The notes beneath the pieces are model-generated. The model had not been told where the DNA came from. It saw only the letters and a program-made list of their open reading frames with translations, and ran no database searches. The translations under genes and the position numbers were made by a program. Positions 22,760 through 31,582 of a stretch of DNA of 64,000 nucleotides are shown here, piece by piece. The DNA lies in the NCBI GenBank assembly GCA_900542575.1, contig UQOE01000007.1:15800-79799 (forward strand), written 5' to 3'. How positions within the stretch are numbered: the stretch's first letter is position 1; each line of letters opens with the position of its first letter. Origin of the DNA: an uncultured Oscillospiraceae bacterium. GTDB taxonomy: Bacteria; Bacillota; Clostridia; Oscillospirales; Acutalibacteraceae.

Positions 22760-23410
22760 TTATGCGGTCACTGCATGGGCAAAGGCAGCGGAGCGGTCGA
22801 GCAGTACGACGCCGCCGTCCTCTAGATCGCGCCCGGTGAGCCAGAGCTTGTCGAGGGGGAGCCATCTGGCCTCGCTGTAGGTGACAGCCTTGACCAGAAT
22901 GTGGCCGTCGTCCGTCCGGGTGTAGCCGTTGAGGAGGAACCAGTGCCACTCGTAGTCCTCGAAGCGCTTGTCCTGGTGGTGGAGGATCATAGTGGGGAGC
23001 GGCATGCCCGCGTCAATCTGGGCGGTGATGGCCTTGCCGGCGTCCGGCCAGAGGATCTCCTTGTGGACCGGCCTCATGCCGGCGATGGGGGACTGGCCGG
23101 CGGCCTCTGCGCAGTCGCCCAGGTAGCGCTGGAAGCCGTCCATCCAGGCCTCGAGGGTGTTGATGCCCTTCCAGCGCGGGTGGAGATACGGTTTCATCTT
23201 CTGGGCAAACGCAATATAGGTTTCCTTGTCCAGTTTATCGACATCGAATGGCACGAGGCTTTTCGCGCCGTAGTATTTTGCCAGGTAGATGCACAGGTCA
23301 CAGGCCGTGACGGCGCCGCAGCCGCCGAGCTTCATGATGGGGTCGGTCAGCCAGTCCTGATTGCTGCCGTAGCTGTCGCCGATGGTGAAATAGGGGAGTT
23401 CACGGATCAT
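22760..23410 (-). CDS. Predicted papain-like cysteine peptidase (C39-like)
   Basis: A 216-residue protein with no signal peptide or membrane segment. GGCGAVTACDLCIYLA near residue 30 resembles the nucleophile region of C39-like peptidases (G-C-G-x-x-A). EWHWFLLNGYTR near residue 160 matches the catalytic His strand (HWVxxxGY). The rest (DWLTDPIMKLGG, HPRWKGINTLEAWMDGF) is not a family I can name. The start at 23410 is chosen because MIRELPYF begins the conserved part and GAGGTC lies upstream. It could equally be a non-catalytic or acyltransferase (BtrH-like) member. Confidence 0.6.
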   Translation of the reverse strand: MIRELPYFTIGDSYGSNQDWLTDPIMKLGGCGAVTACDLCIYLAKYYGAKSLVPFDVDKLDKETYIAFAQKMKPYLHPRWKGINTLEAWMDGFQRYLGDCAEAAGQSPIAGMRPVHKEILWPDAGKAITAQIDAGMPLPTMILHHQDKRFEDYEWHWFLLNGYTRTDDGHILVKAVTYSEARWLPLDKLWLTGRDLEDGGVVLLDRSAAFAHAVTA

Positions 23411-23531
23411 AGGAGAGACCTCTTTTCTAAAAATCTCCATTACTATAGGACAATCGGGGATAGATTGCAATGTAAAAAAAGGATCTGTGACCTGCGCGCG
23501 GGGAAAAAAGGCAATCTGTGGAAAAAAACGA

Positions 23532-23586
23532 TTGCACTGCGGAGAACGATCGTCTATAATGATTCCAGAGTTAGAGAACTCTAACT
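23532..23586 (+). promoter_or_regulatory. Promoter with 18-bp palindromic operator
   Basis: TTGCAC (23532-23537), 17-base spacer, TATAAT (23555-23560), then the perfect palindrome AGTTAGAG-AA-CTCTAACT (23569-23586) at the start site. The GTTAG/CTAAC halves recall metal-repressor (DtxR/IdeR-like) boxes, though the spacing differs. Confidence 0.72.
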
Positions 23587-23610
23587 GATACTGCGAGGGA
23601 GGCTAAGTCT

Positions 23611-23775
23611 ATGAATGCAGTTTCCTGGGTTATCCTGGTCGTCATTCTCCTGGTCCTCTCCGGCGTCATCGCCAAGATGGCGAAAGACCGCAAGGATGGG
23701 AAGAGCAGCTGCGACGCCTGCGGAAATGCGGCGGCCTGCGCCGCCTATAAGAGCGGAAAAAGCTGCCGAAAATAA
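23611..23775 (+). CDS. FeoB-associated Cys-rich membrane protein
   Basis: A 54-residue protein: one N-terminal transmembrane helix (VSWVILVVILLVLSGVIAKM) followed by a cytoplasmic basic and cysteine-rich tail (CDACGN, AACAAYKSGKSC, four cysteines). This is the layout of the small FeoB-associated family that usually lies beside feoA/feoB ferrous-iron transport genes. No feo gene is in the window. RBS GAGGGAGG is 11 bases before the ATG. A metal-dependent role is supported by the strong promoter with operator directly upstream. Confidence 0.8.
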   Translation: MNAVSWVILVVILLVLSGVIAKMAKDRKDGKSSCDACGNAAACAAYKSGKSCRK

Positions 23776-23790
23776 AACACGACCTTCATA

Positions 23791-23826
23791 CCAGGGGCGG
23801 TTCCGAAAGGGGCCGCTCCTTTTTGT
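23791..23826 (+). terminator. Terminator of the small Cys-rich protein gene
   Basis: Stem GGGGCGGTTCC/GGGGCCGCTCC (with G-T pairs), loop GAAA, TTTTTG tail. Confidence 0.8.
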
Positions 23827-23872
23827 CCTTTTGTCCGCAGTTGTGCGAATTTGTCCGCCACCTGCAATTTTT

Positions 23873-23913
23873 CGTGTTCGAGCACGGAAATTGCTGTCGT
23901 TTTATGTTATACT
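23873..23913 (+). promoter_or_regulatory. Promoter region of the GH2 gene with variant CGTGC-type palindrome
   Basis: CGTGT-TCGA-GCACG (23873-23886), with matching TTT/AAA flanks, ends where a -35 should be. TATACT lies at 23908-23913. One mismatch from the palindrome seen at ldh and the aminotransferase. Confidence 0.5.
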
Positions 23914-23954
23914 GACAGGCAGGAGAAATCCGTACAAAAAAGGAGGAGAATGAT

Positions 23955-26591
23955 ATGAAAAAATATGGAAAACGATGGCTTTCCGCACTGATGGCGCTCC
24001 TGTTCGCACTGATTGTCCTCGTGCCTGCGGCCTCGGCCGCCACGCCGGAGATGGCGGACCCCGCCCGCAGTCTGAATTTTGACGACGGCTGGAAATTCCA
24101 TCTCGGCGACGCGGACGGCGCCCAGGCAATGGACTATGCCGATGGGGCGTGGAGGGACGTCACGCTGCCGCACGACTACAGCATTGAACAGGACTTCACC
24201 CCGACGGCCCAGGGCGAGAGCGGATACCTGCCCGGCGGCATCGGCTGGTACCGCAAGACCTTTACCGCGCCGGTGGATTATGCCGGAAAGCATATTACAC
24301 TGGACTTTGACGGTGCGTATATGAATACCGAGGTCTATGTCAATGGTACGAAAGTCGGCACCAACCCGTACGGCTACAACCCGTTCTCCTTTGATATCAC
24401 TGACCTCGTGCGGCCGGGTCAGAAAAACGTGGTGGCTGTGAAGACCAACAACAGGATACCGTCCAGCCGGTGGTACTCCGGCAGCGGCATTTTCCGCGAC
24501 GTCTGGCTGACCGTGACGAATCCGCTGCGCATTGCGAAAAATGGCGTACAGATTACGACGCCGGACCTTGCGAAAGGCAGCGGCCGCACCGATGTCAGAA
24601 CCACTGTCGAGAACGGCACATCGAAGGACCAGACCATTGAGCTGCGCCAGACCGTTAAAAACGGTGCGCAGAAGAAGAAATTCCGCAGCTCGAGGTACAC
24701 GGTTCCGGCCGGGAAGACCCGGACCTTTGCCATGTCTTTTGACATGAAGAATCCGAAACTCTGGAGCCCGGAGACCCCGGAAGTCTACATGATGACCACG
24801 GAACTCCTTGTGGACGGCAGGCCCGTCGATACGGTCTCCAATGACTACGGATATAAATGGATTAAGATTGACAACAACAATGGCTTCTTCCTTAACGGAA
24901 AGCCCCTCAAGCTGAAGGGCGTCTGCATGCACCATGACCAGGGTGCGCTGGGCGCCGTGGCCAACCGCGCGGCCATAGAGCGGCAGATCCAGATGATGAA
25001 GAAAATGGGCTGCAACTCCATCCGCACTTCGCACAATCCGCAGAGCGCCGAGTTTATCGACCTGTGCAATAAGTACGGCATCCTCGTCCTCGACGAGATG
25101 TACGATGGCTGGCACGCCAACAAGAACGTCAACATTCACGATTTCTCGGAGTCCTTCTATAAAGAGGTCCCGGCCTCCGACTCCCGCCTGGTCGACTCCT
25201 ACACCGGCGAGACCTACGCGGAATTCTCGCTGAAACAGACGATGAAGCGCGACCGCAATGCGCCGGCCGTCTTTGAGTGGGATCTCGGCAACGAGGTCGA
25301 GGGCGCCGCAGCCGGCATCGCCTATGACCGGGACGCAAAGAAACTGATCCAGTGGACCAAAGAGGTCGATCCGACCCGCCCGGTCACCTCAGCTGACAGC
25401 ATGCTGAAATATTACGACAAGATTGAGGTTCCGGACCACACGAACATAGCCAACATGCAGACAGCGGCCGGCGGCATGGTCGGCGGCAACTATGTCCATG
25501 GCAATGTCTATGACATCATCCACAAACGGCATCCGGACTGGAACCTGGTGGCCTCCGAAGATGCCAGTGCGGTCAACAGCCGCGGCGTCTACAAGCGCTC
25601 CAAAGATCAGCTGCCGGATCACCAGCTCACCTCTTATGATGAGAGTACGGTATCCTGGGGCAAGATGGCTGCTGAGTCCTGGTATGACTGTATTACCCGC
25701 GACTATATCTCCGGCGAATACGTCTGGACCGGCTTCGATTACATCGGTGAGCCCACGCCCTGGAACGATGTCGTCTCCGTCCCGTACCGCGGCTGGCCGG
25801 CGCCGAAGAACTCCTATTTCGGCATCGTCGACACCGCCGGCTTCCCGAAGGACTCCTATTATTTCTACATGTCCCAGTGGAATACAGACGTTACCACCCT
25901 GCACATCCTGCCGCAGTGGAATGAGAATGTCGTGGAGAAGGACGCCGATGGCAACGTTAAAGTCGTTGTCTACTCCAGTGCCCCGAGCGTCGAACTCTTC
26001 TTCACGCCGAAAAACGGCGGAAAGAAAGTCTCTCTCGGCCGCAAGACCTTTACGAAGAAACGCACCGCTGCAGGCTATACGTACCAGATCTACGAGGGCC
26101 CCGGAAAATCTGACAAGGACTACGAGAACCTCTATCTGAGCTGGAATGTCCCATACCAGGACGGCACACTGACCGCAGTCGCCTATGATGCGGACGGCCA
26201 TGTCATCCGGAAGACGGAGGGCCAGAGCAGCGTCTCAACGACCGGCCCCGCTGCAGAACTCCGCGCCGACCTCTACGGAGATCGAAAGACCATCTCCGCA
26301 GACGGGAAAGATCTGGCCTACATTGAGGTCCGCATTACGGACAAGGACGGCCTGGCTGTCCCGGATGCCTGCAATAAAATCACGGTCTCAGTCGACGGTA
26401 CCGCTGTCCGACTGGTGGGCGTCGATAATGGCAATGCCTACGACACGCAGAGCTACCGTGCCAATAACCGCAAGGCGTTCAACGGCCGGTTCCTCGCAAT
26501 TGTCCAATCGACCGGACAGAAGGGTAAAGCGAAAGTTACCGTTAAAGCGGACGGCCTGAAGTCCGATACCGTAACCATTCATACCAAATAA
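23955..26591 (+). CDS. Exported glycoside hydrolase family 2 (beta-galactosidase type)
   Basis: An 878-residue protein with signal peptide 1-28 (LSALMALLFALIVLVP, cut near ASA-A). Sugar-binding jelly roll (about 40-190: DDGWKFHLGD, WYRKTF, SGIFRDVWL), Ig-like domain (about 195-300), then the TIM barrel. Acid/base E447 in WDLGNEVEG and likely nucleophile E535 in ASEDASAVNSRG are present, as are KGVCMHHDQG, TSHNPQSAEF and the aromatic motif YVWTGFDYIGEPTPW. The C-terminus adds a DUF4982-like and a Big-type domain (ISADGKDLAYIEVRITDKDG). The layout is that of BgaA-like GH2 enzymes acting on beta-galactosides outside the cell. RBS AAAGGAGGAG. No anchor motif is seen. Confidence 0.92.
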   Translation: MKKYGKRWLSALMALLFALIVLVPAASAATPEMADPARSLNFDDGWKFHLGDADGAQAMDYADGAWRDVTLPHDYSIEQDFTPTAQGESGYLPGGIGWYRKTFTAPVDYAGKHITLDFDGAYMNTEVYVNGTKVGTNPYGYNPFSFDITDLVRPGQKNVVAVKTNNRIPSSRWYSGSGIFRDVWLTVTNPLRIAKNGVQITTPDLAKGSGRTDVRTTVENGTSKDQTIELRQTVKNGAQKKKFRSSRYTVPAGKTRTFAMSFDMKNPKLWSPETPEVYMMTTELLVDGRPVDTVSNDYGYKWIKIDNNNGFFLNGKPLKLKGVCMHHDQGALGAVANRAAIERQIQMMKKMGCNSIRTSHNPQSAEFIDLCNKYGILVLDEMYDGWHANKNVNIHDFSESFYKEVPASDSRLVDSYTGETYAEFSLKQTMKRDRNAPAVFEWDLGNEVEGAAAGIAYDRDAKKLIQWTKEVDPTRPVTSADSMLKYYDKIEVPDHTNIANMQTAAGGMVGGNYVHGNVYDIIHKRHPDWNLVASEDASAVNSRGVYKRSKDQLPDHQLTSYDESTVSWGKMAAESWYDCITRDYISGEYVWTGFDYIGEPTPWNDVVSVPYRGWPAPKNSYFGIVDTAGFPKDSYYFYMSQWNTDVTTLHILPQWNENVVEKDADGNVKVVVYSSAPSVELFFTPKNGGKKVSLGRKTFTKKRTAAGYTYQIYEGPGKSDKDYENLYLSWNVPYQDGTLTAVAYDADGHVIRKTEGQSSVSTTGPAAELRADLYGDRKTISADGKDLAYIEVRITDKDGLAVPDACNKITVSVDGTAVRLVGVDNGNAYDTQSYRANNRKAFNGRFLAIVQSTGQKGKAKVTVKADGLKSDTVTIHTK

Positions 26592-26603
26592 CATAACCTA
26601 TGA

Positions 26604-26643
26604 GGACCGCCGCACACAGGGAGACCTGGTGCGGCGGTCTTTC
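26604..26643 (+). terminator. Terminator of the GH2 gene
   Basis: Stem GGACCGCCGCAC (26604-26615)/GTGCGGCGGTCT (26629-26640), short T tail. Confidence 0.75.
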
Positions 26644-26646
26644 CAA

Positions 26647-26924
26647 TTGACAAAAATTCTGTATTTTCAATTTTCGTCAGGCACAGGCGTGTTTTTTGAC
26701 ATAAGATCTTTATCTGCGATTTTTGTCAAATGAAAGCGGGCCTCTGAAGCGGCTTTTTTGACAGAACATGCTGATTATTAGATTTTGTCGAGCAGATAGA
26801 ATACAAATTCAACATAATTGTAGCATTGCATCGGCTTTCCGGTTGACAAAAATCCGAAATTCTAAGTTCTTGACAAAAAATCGGCCCCGCTGTGACAAAA
26901 TTCCCGAATTCTCACATTTTGTCA
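26647..26924. repeat. Cluster of about nine TTGACAAAA/TTTTGTCA elements
   Basis: No gene lies between 26592 and 27006. TTGACA-type units occur at 26647, 26696, 26758, 26843, 26870 and (GTGACAAAAT) 26892. Inverted units TTTTCGTCA, ATTTTTGTCAA, ATTTTGTCG and ATTTTGTCA occur at 26671, 26719, 26782 and 26916. The last pair (26893-26901/26916-26924) forms a 9-bp stem. Several units continue as AATnCCGAAnTTC. The array ends about 80 bases before the transporter gene. Confidence 0.65.
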
Positions 26925-27006
26925 AAAGATCCGGCGCCGGCCTTACTTGCCATTTCCGCCCGGGAACGCTATCATAACCCCATATTGTTCTTCGGGGAGG
27001 AAAGTT

Positions 27007-27987
27007 ATGGCGACCAAGACTTCCGCTTTTGCAAAGACGCCGGTGCTGGTGCCGCTGGCCATGCTGTGCGCCCTGCTGTGGGGCGGCGCGTTTCCGGCCA
27101 TAAAAATCGGATATCAGGTACTGGCAATCGGGGCATCCGATTCCGCACGGCAGATCCTGTTTGCCGGCGTCCGCTTTACGCTGGCCGGTATTCTGGCCTG
27201 GATCATCGGCAGCCTTCTGAACCGCCGGCCGCTTATCCCGCGCAGGGGGGCCTGGCACAAGGTCTTTATCCTTTGTCTTGCTCAGACGGCGGTGCAGTAT
27301 TTCTTCTTTTATATCGGTCTGGCCCACACTACGGGAGTCCGTGCCTCTATTCTGACCGGCATGGCCTCTTTTCTGTCCCTGCTCTTCACGGTATGGATCT
27401 ACCACTCGGAGCCGCTCACGGCCCGCAAGGTTTTGGGCTGTCTGATCGGCTTCGGGGGCGTCGTGCTCATTGAGACCGGCGGTACCGGGCTGACCGGCGG
27501 GTTTCACCTGCTGGGCGACGGAATGCTTGTCATCTCCACGATCTGTTCGGCCCTGTCCTCTGTCTTTCTGAAGCGGTTTACAAAAGACGAGGAGCCGTTC
27601 ACCATGACCAGCTGGCAGTTCTTTTTCGGCGGGCTGATGCTCACGGCGGCCGGGTCGGTACTGTGCCGAATCCAGCACGGGAAGGTGATGCTCTTCGCCG
27701 CGGCGCAGGAGAGCGGGCAGCTCGGAAAGGGCATCCTGGTGCTGCTGGTTCTGGCAGGCATCTCCGCAGTGGCCTATTCGGTCTGGGGTGTACTGCTCAA
27801 ACACAATCCGGTCTCAAAGGTCACCGTCTTCAACTGCCTGATCCCGGTTTTTGGAACATTGCTCTCCCTGTGGCTGCTCCGGGAATCGGCCTCTCAGCCC
27901 CTCTGGGTCATCCTTTGTTCGGTACTGCTGGTAGCCGTCGGCACGCTATTGGTGCAATATCGGAACCAGGACGCAATAGATGCTTGA
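27007..27987 (+). CDS. EamA-family (DMT superfamily) transporter
   Basis: A 326-residue integral membrane protein with about ten hydrophobic helices and two EamA halves. First half: LAMLCALLWGGAFPAIKIGY, RFTLAGILAWIIGSL. Second half: GDGMLVISTICSALSSVFLKRF, GISAVAYSVWGVLLKHNPVSKV, followed by PVFGTLLSLWLLRE. Such 10-TM DMT proteins export metabolites or amino acids across the inner membrane; the substrate is unknown. The start at 27007 follows GGGGAGGAAAG; an upstream in-frame start at 26947 lacks an RBS. Confidence 0.88.
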   Translation: MATKTSAFAKTPVLVPLAMLCALLWGGAFPAIKIGYQVLAIGASDSARQILFAGVRFTLAGILAWIIGSLLNRRPLIPRRGAWHKVFILCLAQTAVQYFFFYIGLAHTTGVRASILTGMASFLSLLFTVWIYHSEPLTARKVLGCLIGFGGVVLIETGGTGLTGGFHLLGDGMLVISTICSALSSVFLKRFTKDEEPFTMTSWQFFFGGLMLTAAGSVLCRIQHGKVMLFAAAQESGQLGKGILVLLVLAGISAVAYSVWGVLLKHNPVSKVTVFNCLIPVFGTLLSLWLLRESASQPLWVILCSVLLVAVGTLLVQYRNQDAIDA

Positions 27988-28076
27988 CCGGTGGGGACAG
28001 GTGCGGTAAAATGAGAAATCGCTCAATTAGATTTTTCACAATTTGTCTATACATTAATTAAGAAAGGGGCTCACAA

Positions 28077-29222
28077 ATGAAAGTCGACTACAATCCGTGC
28101 AAGGTCGCACTTCTGACCGGCTATCTCGGTGCCGGCAAGACGACGCTGCTCAACAAAATTCTGGCCCAGCCGAACGGCCATAAAATTGCGGTTATCGTAA
28201 ACGACATCGGAGAAGTCAATATCGATGCGAACCTTATTGCTAAAGGCAGCACCATCGACATGACAAACGGCGACCTCGTTCCGCTGACCAACGGCTGCAT
28301 CTGCTGCACCCTGAGTCAGGACCTGGCCCAGCAGCTGTCCGACCTCGCCTGCACCCGCAAGTACGACTATATCGTCATCGAGGCCAGCGGCATCTGTGAG
28401 CCGATCCCAATTGCCCAGACTATCACCATGATGGGCAACGCCACGGCAGAGCAGAATATGCCGGAAATCGTCAATCTCGACAACATTGTCACCGTCGTGG
28501 ACGCCGCCCGTTTTGCCGATGAGTTCTCCTGCGGCGAGGTTCTGCAGGAGGAGCCGGAGGACGAAGAAGATCTTGCCTCCCTGCTGGTCCAGCAGCTTGA
28601 GTTCACCAATACGGTCATCCTGAACAAGGCCGACCTGGTCACGGACTCCGAGAAGGAGCGCATTCGTGCCGTCATTAAGGCGCTGTCCCCGAAGGCGGAA
28701 ATCGTCGAGGCCACTTACGGTGACGTCGACATGGGTGAAATCCTCGACACCGGCCGCTTCGACTTCGAATCCGCCTGCATGTCCGCCGGGTGGATCCAGG
28801 CCATCGAAAATCCGGAAGAGGAAGAAGAGGGCGAGGCCCTGGAATACGGCATTCAGACGTTTGTCTTTGAAACCCGCAAGCCGTTTGACATGGAAAAGCT
28901 GCAGAACGTCTTCATGGAGTGGCCGGTCAACGTCATCCGCACGAAAGGCTATGTCTGGTTCGCCGAGAACCCGAACGACGCCTTCATCCTGGAGCAGGCC
29001 GGCCGGCAGGTCACCATTCAGCCCGACGGAATCTGGCTCGCCTGTGCCACCGAGCAGGACCGCGAAGAGGCCTTTGCCCAGTACCCGGACCTGAAAGACG
29101 ACTGGGACGATGTTTACGGCGACCGCGTCAACCGCCTCGTCATTATCGGCCAGGATCTTGAAAAAGAAGAAATGACCCGCGAGCTCAACAGTGCGCTCTC
29201 CGACAAGGATCCTATCGGCTGA
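28077..29222 (+). CDS. COG0523/CobW-family GTPase metallochaperone
   Basis: A 381-residue G3E GTPase. Walker A GYLGAGKTTLLNK at residues 15-27, metal-binding CICC motif (C74-C77, NGCICCTL), Walker B YIVIEASGICEP and base-specificity NKAD (about 186). The C-terminal CobW_C domain spans about 260-345 (IQTFVFETRKPFDMEKLQ). Family members load or insert Zn, Co, Ni or Fe into target proteins. A distinctive acidic patch (EEPEDEEDL and NPEEEEEGEALE) replaces the His-rich loops of some paralogues. Monocistronic with its own terminator, so the client metal and protein cannot be inferred. Confidence 0.88.
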   Translation: MKVDYNPCKVALLTGYLGAGKTTLLNKILAQPNGHKIAVIVNDIGEVNIDANLIAKGSTIDMTNGDLVPLTNGCICCTLSQDLAQQLSDLACTRKYDYIVIEASGICEPIPIAQTITMMGNATAEQNMPEIVNLDNIVTVVDAARFADEFSCGEVLQEEPEDEEDLASLLVQQLEFTNTVILNKADLVTDSEKERIRAVIKALSPKAEIVEATYGDVDMGEILDTGRFDFESACMSAGWIQAIENPEEEEEGEALEYGIQTFVFETRKPFDMEKLQNVFMEWPVNVIRTKGYVWFAENPNDAFILEQAGRQVTIQPDGIWLACATEQDREEAFAQYPDLKDDWDDVYGDRVNRLVIIGQDLEKEEMTRELNSALSDKDPIG

Positions 29223-29241
29223 TTCTGCCCGCAGGAAAAGC

Positions 29242-29277
29242 AGCTCCCCGGCAGAAAATCTGCTGAGGAGCTTTTTT
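29242..29277 (+). terminator. Terminator of the COG0523 gene
   Basis: AGCTCC/GGAGCT outer stem with inner GCAGA/TCTGC, then TTTTTT. Confidence 0.85.
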
Positions 29278-29353
29278 GTCCATGTGTTAACAGAAAGTTC
29301 CCATTTGTTTCCTATGATGAAAAGCATATTGTTTTATCAGGAGGCCGCCTAAC

Positions 29354-29809
29354 ATGGATGAAAGCCGTTTGGAAATCCCCATTCTCATCAAACTCATCGC
29401 GGAGGCATCGGAGCGAGATGTCAACCGCCAAATGAAGGACCAGGAGGTCACAGCGACACAGGCACGCGCTCTTGGCTACCTTTCCTATGCGAACCAACCA
29501 ATCCCGGAGAAGAAGCTGGAAAAGGCCCTGCACATTTCACAGCCCTCGACCGCCGGGCTGGTCCACCGCCTGCAGGACCGCGGGCTCATCGCGACATCTC
29601 CCTGCCCCGACGACGGGCGCTCAACGCTGGTGGCACTGACGGAAAAGGGCTCCAGGAAAGTATCGGAAACCCGTGAGGCGGTCGGCCGCACCCAGAAACT
29701 TCTAGAACGAGATTTCTCCGAAGAGGAGAAAGAAGCCATTCGAACCTATCTGAGTAAAATGCTCCGCACTCTGCAGGAGGAAGAGGCACGAAACGCCTCA
29801 GACAAATAA
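29354..29809 (+). CDS. MarR-family regulator of an ABC exporter
   Basis: A 151-residue MarR protein: QEVTATQARALGYLSYA, helix-turn-helix KALHISQPSTAGLVHRLQDRG, wing PCPDDGRSTLVALTEKGSR. RBS CAGGAGG. Directly followed (14 bases) by two ABC exporter half-transporters, an arrangement in which the MarR protein normally represses its own drug-efflux operon. Confidence 0.88.
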   Translation: MDESRLEIPILIKLIAEASERDVNRQMKDQEVTATQARALGYLSYANQPIPEKKLEKALHISQPSTAGLVHRLQDRGLIATSPCPDDGRSTLVALTEKGSRKVSETREAVGRTQKLLERDFSEEEKEAIRTYLSKMLRTLQEEEARNASDK

Positions 29810-29823
29810 GGAGGAAACGCTCT

Positions 29824-31566
29824 GTGATCAAGACCCTTACCGGGCAGATAAAACAGTATAAGCGGGACACGATCCTGACGCCCATTTTTACGGCGCTGGA
29901 AGTTATCATGGAGGTTCTGATTCCGTATGTTACAGCGCGAATCATCGACCTCGGCATCTCCCAGCACAATATGCACAATGTGTGGAAATACGGCATCATG
30001 ACGTTGGTTATGGCGCTGTTCGGACTTCTGTTCGGCACGCTGGCCGGTGTCTTTGACGCCTCTGCCTCCACCGGCTTTGCCCGGAATCTCCGGCAGAGCA
30101 TGTTTGAAAACATCCAGCGGTTCTCATTTTCCAATATCGATAAATTCAGCACCGCCGGACTCGTCACCCGCATGACGACAGATATCACAAATGTCCAGAT
30201 GGCGTTTATGATGGTCCTGCGCATTGCCGTCCGCGCACCGCTGATGATGATTGTCAGCCTTATCATGTGCATCGTCATCAGCCCGAAGATCAGCCTGATC
30301 TTCCTCGTGGTACTCGTCTTTGTCGGCGTCTTTCTCGGACCGCTGATGAAAAAGGTTACGGTCATCTTCCGGAAGATGTTTGACCAGTACGACCTGGTCA
30401 ATGCCGACGTGCAGGAGAACGTCTCCGGTATCCGCGTCGTCAAGGCCTATGTCCGCGAGGACTATGAGAACAGCAAGATGTTCCGTGCGGCCAAGCGGCT
30501 TTACGATCTGGCAGTCGCTGCGCAGAGCCGGACGGCCATCGTCATGCCGGTCATGATGCTCGCCATCTACGGCGCCATGATCGGCGTCTCCTGGTTCGGA
30601 GCGAAGTTTATCGTCGCCGGCAGTATGACGACCGGTGAGCTGACTTCGCTGTTCAGCTATGTCATGAGCGTCCTCATCTCACTGATGATGCTCGGCATGA
30701 TTATCGTTATGCTGGTCATGAGCAATGCCTCTGCCCAGCGTATTACAGAGGTCCTGGAGGAGGAGCCGGATATCGTCAACCCGGAGAACCCGGTCATGGA
30801 AGTGCCGAATGGCTCTGTAGACTTTGACCACGTGGACTTCTCCTACAAGACCGGTACCGGAGAGAAGACCCTTCAGGATATTGACCTGCACATCCGTTCC
30901 GGTGAGACCATCGGTGTCATCGGCGGAACCGGCAGCGGCAAGAGCTCCCTGGTCAGCCTCATCAGCCGGCTCTACGATGTCGACACCGGATCGGTCCGGG
31001 TCGGCGGCCGCGACGTCCGGGAATATGATCTCGAGACGCTCCGCGACAAGGTGGCCGTCGTTCTCCAGAAGAACGAACTCTTCACCGGCAGCATTCTCGA
31101 CAACCTGCGCTGGGGCAAAGAGGACGCTACGCTGGAGGAGTGCCAGCGCGTCTGCCGGGTTGCCTGCGCCGACGAGTTTATCGACCGCTTCCCGGACGGC
31201 TATAACACCCATATTGAACAGGGCGGCTCCAACGTCTCCGGCGGCCAGAAGCAGCGGCTCTGTATTGCGCGGGCCCTGCTGAAGGATCCGAATATCCTCA
31301 TCCTGGACGATTCCACCAGTGCGGTGGACACCGCCACCGACGCAAAAATTCGGGCGGCTTTCCGAAATGACCTCCCGGAGACCACGAAAATCATCATTTC
31401 CCAGCGCATCTCCAGCGTACAGGATGCAGACCGCATCCTCGTCCTGGATGACGGCAGAATCAGCGGCTTCGACACCCATGAAAATCTGCTGCAGGGAAAT
31501 GCCATTTACAAAGATATCTACGACGTCCAGATGAAGGCCGGCGGAGATTTCGACCAGGCGAACTGA
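29824..31566 (+). CDS. ABC exporter half-transporter, degenerate-site subunit
   Basis: A 580-residue fused permease-ATPase. Six transmembrane helices in residues 15-300, then the nucleotide domain: Walker A GGTGSGKSSL (about 368), signature NVSGGQKQR, Walker B LILDDSTSAVD. An Asp follows the Walker B aspartate where the catalytic Glu is expected, marking the degenerate ATP site of heterodimeric exporters (TM287/LmrC-like). GTG start at 29824 behind AAGGAGG. Coupled with the next gene 16 bases away; the pair likely exports drugs or lipids. Confidence 0.92.
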   Translation: MIKTLTGQIKQYKRDTILTPIFTALEVIMEVLIPYVTARIIDLGISQHNMHNVWKYGIMTLVMALFGLLFGTLAGVFDASASTGFARNLRQSMFENIQRFSFSNIDKFSTAGLVTRMTTDITNVQMAFMMVLRIAVRAPLMMIVSLIMCIVISPKISLIFLVVLVFVGVFLGPLMKKVTVIFRKMFDQYDLVNADVQENVSGIRVVKAYVREDYENSKMFRAAKRLYDLAVAAQSRTAIVMPVMMLAIYGAMIGVSWFGAKFIVAGSMTTGELTSLFSYVMSVLISLMMLGMIIVMLVMSNASAQRITEVLEEEPDIVNPENPVMEVPNGSVDFDHVDFSYKTGTGEKTLQDIDLHIRSGETIGVIGGTGSGKSSLVSLISRLYDVDTGSVRVGGRDVREYDLETLRDKVAVVLQKNELFTGSILDNLRWGKEDATLEECQRVCRVACADEFIDRFPDGYNTHIEQGGSNVSGGQKQRLCIARALLKDPNILILDDSTSAVDTATDAKIRAAFRNDLPETTKIIISQRISSVQDADRILVLDDGRISGFDTHENLLQGNAIYKDIYDVQMKAGGDFDQAN

Positions 31567-31582
31567 GGAGGGGGAGACTGCT

